Source: Aporhodopirellula sallentina SM41
GTDB lineage: Bacteria > Planctomycetota > Planctomycetia > Pirellulales > Pirellulaceae
Assembly: GCF_000346505.1 (NCBI RefSeq)
Contig: NZ_ANOH01000103.1
Coordinates: 1-32,365 of the forward strand
DNA length: 32,365 bases
Reading direction: 5' to 3'
Positions 27,466 through 32,365 of the stretch are shown one piece after another. The translations under genes and the position numbers were made by a program. Every line of letters begins with the position of its first letter. Position 1 is the stretch's first letter. The notes beneath the pieces are model-generated. The model saw only the letters and a list, made by a program, of their open reading frames with translations, was not told the DNA's origin and did no database searches.

Positions 27466-28842
27466 GTGTCATCCAATACGATCGTCATTCAATCCGCCGA
27501 GGTCATCGACCTTCGGGTTCCTACCTCGGACCAACTGCTCGGCTCGGACCCTTTTCACAAGGCCCCCGACTACTCGTCGGCCGTCCTGCATCTGGAAACC
27601 AATACCGGGCTGCGAGGCGTGTCGATAGTTTTCACGATTGGTGCGGGAACGGACTGGATCTGCCACGGTATCCGCGATCTTTGCCAACTCATCATCAACA
27701 CGCCTCTGGATGAGTTCACTGAAGCACCGATCCGTCTCTATCGTCGTTTGCTTGATCACCACCAATTGCGTTGGCTACACGACGGCGTCTTTCGAATGGC
27801 AGCGGGCGCTGTCCTCAACGCGCTGTGGGACCTGTGGGCGAAATCCGTCGGCAAACCGCTTTGGAAATTGCTCGTTGACCTGGATCCTCAGTTCATCGTT
27901 GACTGCATCGACTGGCGCAACATCAGCGACGCGCTAACGCCCGACGAGGCACTCTCGATACTTCAACGGGTTCGTCCGAACGCAAAGCAAAGGGAGTCAG
28001 AGTTGCTCCAAGGCGGCCCCAAAGCCTACTGCACTGCCGGATGGCTGGGACTGAGCGACGAGGAAATTCTGACCACCATCCGAAAGCTTGAGGACAAAGG
28101 GTTCGACGCCTTCAAACTAAAAGTCGGCCAAGACTCTGTCGCCGACGTTCGCCGGATTCGATTCATGCGAGAGGCGATTGACGTTGACGCTGAACTCATG
28201 GTCGACGCGAACCAATACTGGGGACTCGACGAAGCCCAACGTCACATCGACCGGTATCTTCCGTTCAACCTGAAGTGGATCGAAGAGCCGATCGCCCGTG
28301 ACGACATCCTCGGCTACATCGAATTGGCGAAGCGATACGATGCCGAACCGTTCCACCTAGCCTGTGGCGAACACGCCGCGTCACCGGTGATCTTCAAACA
28401 GCTCCTCAAGAGTGGCTCGATCGGATACTGCCAAATCGATGCCGTCCGAGTCGCCGGAGTAAATGACGTGATGGCGATCATCCTGATGGCGGCCAAGTTC
28501 GGCGTGCCTGTCTGCCCACACGGCGGCGGCATCGCGTTATGCAACATGATCCAACACTACGCCATGTGGGATCAAACCAGCGTGTCGGGCCATTCCGACA
28601 CCCAATTGGTCGAGTACATCGATTTCCTGCAAGACGCAGTACAGAATCCCGTTCAGGTTCGCGACGGACGCTACGTGTCACCCACAGCTCCAGGATGGGG
28701 TCTCGAGTTCCGCCCCGATTTCGTCCAAGAGTTTCAATTTCCCGACGGAATCGCGTGGAATCAACGCGATCCACGGACGTCCGGAGTCAGGTTTGAGGTC
28801 CCGTCCGCCTCGCCTTCCGAAACACTCGAGCAAAAAACGTAA
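27466..28842 (+). CDS. L-fuconate dehydratase (enolase superfamily)
   Basis: This 458-residue cytoplasmic enzyme dehydrates L-fuconate to 2-keto-3-deoxy-L-fuconate in the non-phosphorylating fucose pathway. It matches the FucD/ENOSF1 group along its whole length: DVRFPTS-like LRVPTSDQLLGSDPFHKAPDYS N-terminus, QLRWLHDGV, LNALWDLWAKSVGKPLWKLLVD. Active-site residues are Lys217 and Lys219 in FKLKVG, metal ligands Asp247, Glu273 and Glu302, and His352 in CPHGGG, all within one position of those known in the Xanthomonas enzyme. The start is a GTG; no in-frame ATG lies upstream. It is 41 bp before the sigma gene and in the same direction as the fucosidase, so L-fucose is the likely pathway. Confidence 0.92.
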   Translation: MSSNTIVIQSAEVIDLRVPTSDQLLGSDPFHKAPDYSSAVLHLETNTGLRGVSIVFTIGAGTDWICHGIRDLCQLIINTPLDEFTEAPIRLYRRLLDHHQLRWLHDGVFRMAAGAVLNALWDLWAKSVGKPLWKLLVDLDPQFIVDCIDWRNISDALTPDEALSILQRVRPNAKQRESELLQGGPKAYCTAGWLGLSDEEILTTIRKLEDKGFDAFKLKVGQDSVADVRRIRFMREAIDVDAELMVDANQYWGLDEAQRHIDRYLPFNLKWIEEPIARDDILGYIELAKRYDAEPFHLACGEHAASPVIFKQLLKSGSIGYCQIDAVRVAGVNDVMAIILMAAKFGVPVCPHGGGIALCNMIQHYAMWDQTSVSGHSDTQLVEYIDFLQDAVQNPVQVRDGRYVSPTAPGWGLEFRPDFVQEFQFPDGIAWNQRDPRTSGVRFEVPSASPSETLEQKT

Positions 28843-28883
28843 AAAACGTGTCACGTTCGACATCGTCGCGACAAGGTAACGAC

Positions 28884-29417
28884 ATGAGCCGTCCCTCCCC
28901 CACCGTCTCGCCCGAATTCGCTCAGTTGGTCGCTCAACAGCATCAACAGTTGCGGTCCTTCATCCGGATGCTCGGTGTTGCTCCCGACTGGGTCGATGAT
29001 CTCGCGCAAGAAGCATTGCTGATCGCGTGGCGTGAACAGAACACCTATGACCGACAACGCGATCCGGGCAAGTGGCTGCGGGGGATCGCGAGAAACTTGG
29101 TTCGCAACGAAATTCGAAAACGCGCCCGCCAGGAACGCATCCTTCACAACGGATTGGCTGAGCTACTCGTCAACGCCTCCGAGGTGTCCACTCACCCTGA
29201 ATCGTGGAGCGAATGTCACGTCCCGATTCTGCGTGACTGCGTCGAACAATTGGCCCCCAAAAGCCGCGAACTCGTATCGGGTCGCTACGCCGATGGATGG
29301 AAAGCTGCCGATTTAGCGGACCACTTCAACATGACCGCCGCTTCCGTGCGGCAAGCACTCGCGCGAATTCGAGTCCAGTTGAAACGGTGCATCGAAATAC
29401 ACACGGCGGAAGTCTGA
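28884..29417 (+). CDS. ECF-type RNA polymerase sigma factor
   Basis: This 177-residue sigma-70 family protein has region 2 (about 14-80: QQLRSFIRMLG, DDLAQEALLIAWR, KWLRGIARNLVRNEIRKR) and region 4 (about 115-170: LAPKSRELVSGRYADGWKAADLADHFNMTAASVRQALARIRVQL). It resembles the planctomycete-type ECF sigmas that are followed by FecR proteins. AAGGT shortly before the ATG at 28884 supports this start; a GTG at 28848 is possible. Three bases separate it from the FecR-LamG gene, so the two are co-translated partners: sigma factor and membrane anti-sigma/sensor (inference from the family). Its target promoters are unknown. Confidence 0.92.
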   Translation: MSRPSPTVSPEFAQLVAQQHQQLRSFIRMLGVAPDWVDDLAQEALLIAWREQNTYDRQRDPGKWLRGIARNLVRNEIRKRARQERILHNGLAELLVNASEVSTHPESWSECHVPILRDCVEQLAPKSRELVSGRYADGWKAADLADHFNMTAASVRQALARIRVQLKRCIEIHTAEV

Positions 29418-29420
29418 GAC

Positions 29421-31148
29421 ATGTCAACAAACCGCTTTGATGAATTACTGGGCCTGCTTCTCGACGACGACGTCACCGAACAGCAACTCAACGAACTGAC
29501 ACAGATCGTGTCGCAAGACACAAAGAAGCTCGATCTGCTGCGTGATCATCTCCTGATGAGCGATCGTCTCAGCCAGTTCGAAGACGACCTGCGAAGCGGT
29601 GACAGATTCCTCGACGCATGGCAAACCCGTCTCCACGCCGCAGACGACACCAGTGGATTTGTGGCGAAGGTGGTCGCCTCCGCGCAAGAAGAAGCGTCGG
29701 CGCGTTCGACTCACACGCTCGCCAAAAACGAAAACGTCTGGCAAATCCCAAAGGCAGCAGGCACGATCGCGTTTGCCCTCAGTCTACTGATCCTCGCGGC
29801 GGTGCTCTATCAACGAACAACCGATCCAGACGCGGATTCGACCAGGATCGCACTTTCTCCCGACACTGTCGTAACCAATGTCGGACGCGAGGAACCGAGC
29901 GACCTGGGCGTTGCCGTCCTCACGCGAGCTTCCGCGTTGGTCGGCGAGCAAACCTCCGATTGGGCGACCGGCAAAACGGTTCCTCCCGGTGTACTCACGT
30001 GGGATTCCGGACTCTTGCAACTCGAGTTCTACGCGGGTGCGACCGTGGTTGCCGAAGGCCCGGCGGAGATGGAAATCCTGGACGAGTCACACGTCATCTG
30101 CCGTTCAGGACGACTTCGCGTGCATGTTCCCAAACCCGCGAGAGGTTTTTCGGTACTCGCTCCATCGATCGAACTCGTAGACCTTGGCACCGAGTTTGGA
30201 CTCGATGTGTTGCAAAACGGTGACGCGGAAGTGCATGTTTTCGACGGCAAAGTCGAACTTTATGACGCCGAAACCAATCGCGACATCGAGACACGTCGCG
30301 TGCTGAACGCCGGAGACGCCCTTACCGTCAACCACGATGGAACATCGACTCCGATCGATCTTCGTGACGCGGACTTCGTATCGCCTTCCCTTCTCAACCA
30401 AATCGCCGATGGAAGGCAAAAGAAACAACTCAGCGACTGGCGAACCTTCCGTGATGCGATGCAAGACGACCCTCGCGTGGTCGCGTACTTCCCATTTGAC
30501 CGTAACGACGTGGAAGATCGAATCCTCTCGGGCTATGGCGCCAACGGATCGACATTGGAAGGCGCCATCGTCGGCTGCGAATGGACCGAAGGACGCTGGC
30601 CAGACAAATCGTCTTTGCAATTCAAACGACCTGGCGACCGTGTCCGCATCACGGTCCCGGGAGAGTATCAGTCGTTGACCTACTCGATCTGGCTGCGGGT
30701 CGACGGCCTCGACCGCAAATACAACTCGCTACTACTCACCGACGGCTTCGGCCGAAACCGACCGCACTGGCAAATTCGTCAGGACGGATCTCTTGCACTC
30801 GGCATGAGACACTCCTCAACAGTACTGCACTCGTACCGAACGGCATCAATCTTCAACCTCTTTCGACTCGGCCAGTGGGTGCATTTAGCAATGTCTTACG
30901 ATGCCGTCCGGAGAGACATTTCGCACTACGTCAACGGAAAGTTGGCGATGCGTGAACCACTGGAAGAAGCCGCATCCGGTCTGCTGAAAATTGGCGACGC
31001 AACCATCGGCAATTGGAGTGCCCCTACCCACCGACACCGCGAAACAAGGGTTCGCAACCTCAACGGATGCATCGACGAACTCATCGTGTTCGGAGAAGCC
31101 TTAGGTGAATCCGAAATCCGACGAATCTGCGAAGCGGGACGCCCGTGA
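29421..31148 (+). CDS. FecR-domain membrane protein with C-terminal LamG domain (anti-sigma/sensor)
   Basis: This 575-residue protein has a cytoplasmic N-terminus (1-110, sigma-binding in related proteins), one transmembrane helix (about 112-130, AGTIAFALSLLILAAVLY), a FecR domain (about 165-300; WDSGLLQLEFYAGATVVAEGPAE, LGTEFGLDV, VFDGKVELYD) and a LamG/concanavalin-like domain (about 350-570; YFPFDRNDVEDRILSGYG, LTYSIWLRV, GQWVHLAMSYD, GCIDELIVFGEAL). LamG folds often bind glycans, so the outer part could sense a polysaccharide and relay it to the sigma factor; this is inference. It sits three bases after the sigma gene and 62 bp before the fucosidase, all in one direction. Confidence 0.9.
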   Translation: MSTNRFDELLGLLLDDDVTEQQLNELTQIVSQDTKKLDLLRDHLLMSDRLSQFEDDLRSGDRFLDAWQTRLHAADDTSGFVAKVVASAQEEASARSTHTLAKNENVWQIPKAAGTIAFALSLLILAAVLYQRTTDPDADSTRIALSPDTVVTNVGREEPSDLGVAVLTRASALVGEQTSDWATGKTVPPGVLTWDSGLLQLEFYAGATVVAEGPAEMEILDESHVICRSGRLRVHVPKPARGFSVLAPSIELVDLGTEFGLDVLQNGDAEVHVFDGKVELYDAETNRDIETRRVLNAGDALTVNHDGTSTPIDLRDADFVSPSLLNQIADGRQKKQLSDWRTFRDAMQDDPRVVAYFPFDRNDVEDRILSGYGANGSTLEGAIVGCEWTEGRWPDKSSLQFKRPGDRVRITVPGEYQSLTYSIWLRVDGLDRKYNSLLLTDGFGRNRPHWQIRQDGSLALGMRHSSTVLHSYRTASIFNLFRLGQWVHLAMSYDAVRRDISHYVNGKLAMREPLEEAASGLLKIGDATIGNWSAPTHRHRETRVRNLNGCIDELIVFGEALGESEIRRICEAGRP

Positions 31149-31210
31149 TCAACTATCGAACATCCGTCGGACTCCCACCGTCCCTCAACCAAAATCCGGA
31201 ACGACCTTCG

Positions 31211-32365
31211 ATGAAATTGTTTCTAGGTGCATTGCTCTTCGCCATCATCAGCACGTTGCCCGTCCAGGCTCAAACAGAAAAGCCCAAACGCAACAAATCG
31301 GCAAAACGCAACGTCAGTTTCGAATATCGGTTTCCCAATCATCTTCAACAAACACCCGATTCAATCGCACGGCAAGAGAAATGGTTCCGTGACGCGAAAC
31401 TAGGCGCGTTCATTCACTTCGGCGTCTACTCGACGCTCGAAGGCGAATACAAAGGACGCGGTTCGGGCTTTCGGTACTCCGAATGGATTCAGATTTCGGC
31501 GAAGATCCCTGCTCTGGAATACCACCAAGTGGCCGCCCGGTTCAATCCGACTGAATTCGATGCCAACGAATGGGCGAGAACCTTCCAAGAATCGGGCATT
31601 CAATATGTCGTCATCACGTCAAAGCATCATGACGGCTTCGCACTCTTTCAATCCATGGTCAGCGCGTACAACATCGTCGATGCAACTCCGTTTCGGCGCG
31701 ACATCATCAAGGAACTTTGCGACGCGTGTCATCGCCACGGACTGAAATTTGGCGTGTACTACTCTCACGCGCAAGACTGGGACGAACCCGACGCCCCCTA
31801 CCTCAATAAACGAGCGAAATTACGCGATATTCACCCCGACCTTCCGGCTGATTTCGAGCCCGACATGGATCGGTACATCAGCAAGAAAAGTCTTCCGCAG
31901 GTGGAGGAACTGGTCAAGAACTATGAACTGGATTTGATCTGGTTCGACACTCCCGTGGGAATGAACTTCGAGCGGGCCAAATTGTTCAGTGACATGGTTC
32001 GCAAGCATCGTCCTGAATGCCTGATCAATTCGCGATTGATCCACAGCGGAAAAGGCAAAATCGAAGCGCAGTATCTGCCACTCTACGACTACGTTTCGAT
32101 TGGAGACAAGGAAGTCCCGACTCAGAAACTCCCGCTTTATGTTGAGTCACCCGACAGTGTGAGTTCTTCGTTCGGTTACAAAACCAAAGGCAACTGCTAC
32201 TACCACTCCGAAGAGGAGATGCTCCATCGTTTTGTGCATACCGTTTGCGCCGGAGGCAATGCCCTGATCAACAACGGACCGATGGGCAACGGAAAACTCG
32301 ATCCTGAGGCCGTTCGACTTTATGGCGTCATCGGCGATTGGCTCAAAGTCAACGGCGAATCCATC
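31211..32365 (+). CDS. Alpha-L-fucosidase, GH29 (C-terminus cut by window edge)
   Basis: The first 385 residues of a secreted fucosidase are present. A signal peptide covers 1-20 (MKLFLGALLFAIISTLPVQA). GH29 signatures are WFRDAKLGAFIHFGVYS, EWAR, VVITSKHHDGFALF, KFGVYYSHAQDW and LIWFDTP, with the nucleophile Asp246. ALINNGPMGNGKLD matches the end of the catalytic barrel. The acid/base cannot be assigned because it varies in the family. It follows the FecR-LamG gene by 62 bp and would supply L-fucose to the fuconate dehydratase pathway encoded upstream. Confidence 0.93.
   Translation, partial: MKLFLGALLFAIISTLPVQAQTEKPKRNKSAKRNVSFEYRFPNHLQQTPDSIARQEKWFRDAKLGAFIHFGVYSTLEGEYKGRGSGFRYSEWIQISAKIPALEYHQVAARFNPTEFDANEWARTFQESGIQYVVITSKHHDGFALFQSMVSAYNIVDATPFRRDIIKELCDACHRHGLKFGVYYSHAQDWDEPDAPYLNKRAKLRDIHPDLPADFEPDMDRYISKKSLPQVEELVKNYELDLIWFDTPVGMNFERAKLFSDMVRKHRPECLINSRLIHSGKGKIEAQYLPLYDYVSIGDKEVPTQKLPLYVESPDSVSSSFGYKTKGNCYYHSEEEMLHRFVHTVCAGGNALINNGPMGNGKLDPEAVRLYGVIGDWLKVNGESI

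Noticed and set aside
27132-27488. Minus-strand frame of 118 codons in the gap before the fuconate dehydratase
   Set aside because: No signal, motif or ribosome site; composition looks random, and hairpins occupy part of it.
1-32365. CRISPR arrays, tRNA or rRNA genes, insertion sequences, phage genes
   Set aside because: I found no spaced direct repeats, RNA gene signatures, transposase or integrase motifs.

Overview
The window looks like a chromosome segment of a planctomycete, most likely Pirellulaceae (Rhodopirellula-like). The signs are a DUF1559 prepilin-type protein followed by a tiny lipoprotein, a TPR/FG-GAP/UnbV lipoprotein, an ECF sigma factor directly followed by a FecR-LamG membrane protein, many secreted glycoside hydrolases, weak or absent Shine-Dalgarno sites before many genes, and moderately high GC. 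The genus is an inference. There are no rRNA, tRNA, CRISPR or insertion sequence signals.

Layout. 1-3022: the N-terminal 438 residues of an SGNH hydrolase (minus strand, cut by the left edge), a nucleoside/guanine-type deaminase (minus) and a monoacylglycerol-lipase-like hydrolase (plus). 3304-8036: a family 11 rhamnogalacturonan lyase, an aldose 1-epimerase and a single-domain GH43 enzyme, all on the plus strand. 8241-13294: a large TPR/FG-GAP/UnbV lipoprotein (minus), divergent from a DUF1559 protein and small lipoprotein (plus), closed by a clear hairpin terminator. 13446-20567: a XylR-type regulator (minus), divergent from an L-arabinose operon, araD - Na+/solute symporter - araB - araA. 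20604-27106: a GH16 enzyme (minus), a GH51 arabinofuranosidase and an unusual GH43-CBM42-GH43 enzyme. 27466 to the right edge: L-fuconate dehydratase, ECF sigma factor, FecR-LamG protein and a GH29 alpha-L-fucosidase (cut by the edge), tightly packed on the plus strand.

How it fits together. This reads as a locus for pectic polysaccharide, namely rhamnogalacturonan-I with arabinan side chains plus fucosylated parts. PL11 would cut the backbone. GH43, GH51 and the double GH43 would release arabinose. The mutarotase and symporter would prepare and import it, and AraA, AraB and AraD would convert it to D-xylulose 5-phosphate. GH29 and the fuconate dehydratase point to L-fucose oxidation. No SusC/SusD or TonB-dependent transporter is present in the window.

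The most notable signal is a long imperfect palindrome (half-sites close to TTGCGCAAAA, centres about 19 bp apart) at three places: 5632-5662 before the mutarotase, 11544-11574 between the UnbV and DUF1559 genes, and 14638-14668 between the XylR-type gene and araD. It ties these units into one probable XylR regulon that includes proteins of unknown role. A second unusual signal is a 15-bp in-frame tandem repeat in three consecutive genes (1927-3945). In two of them it is almost the same DNA unit read in different frames.
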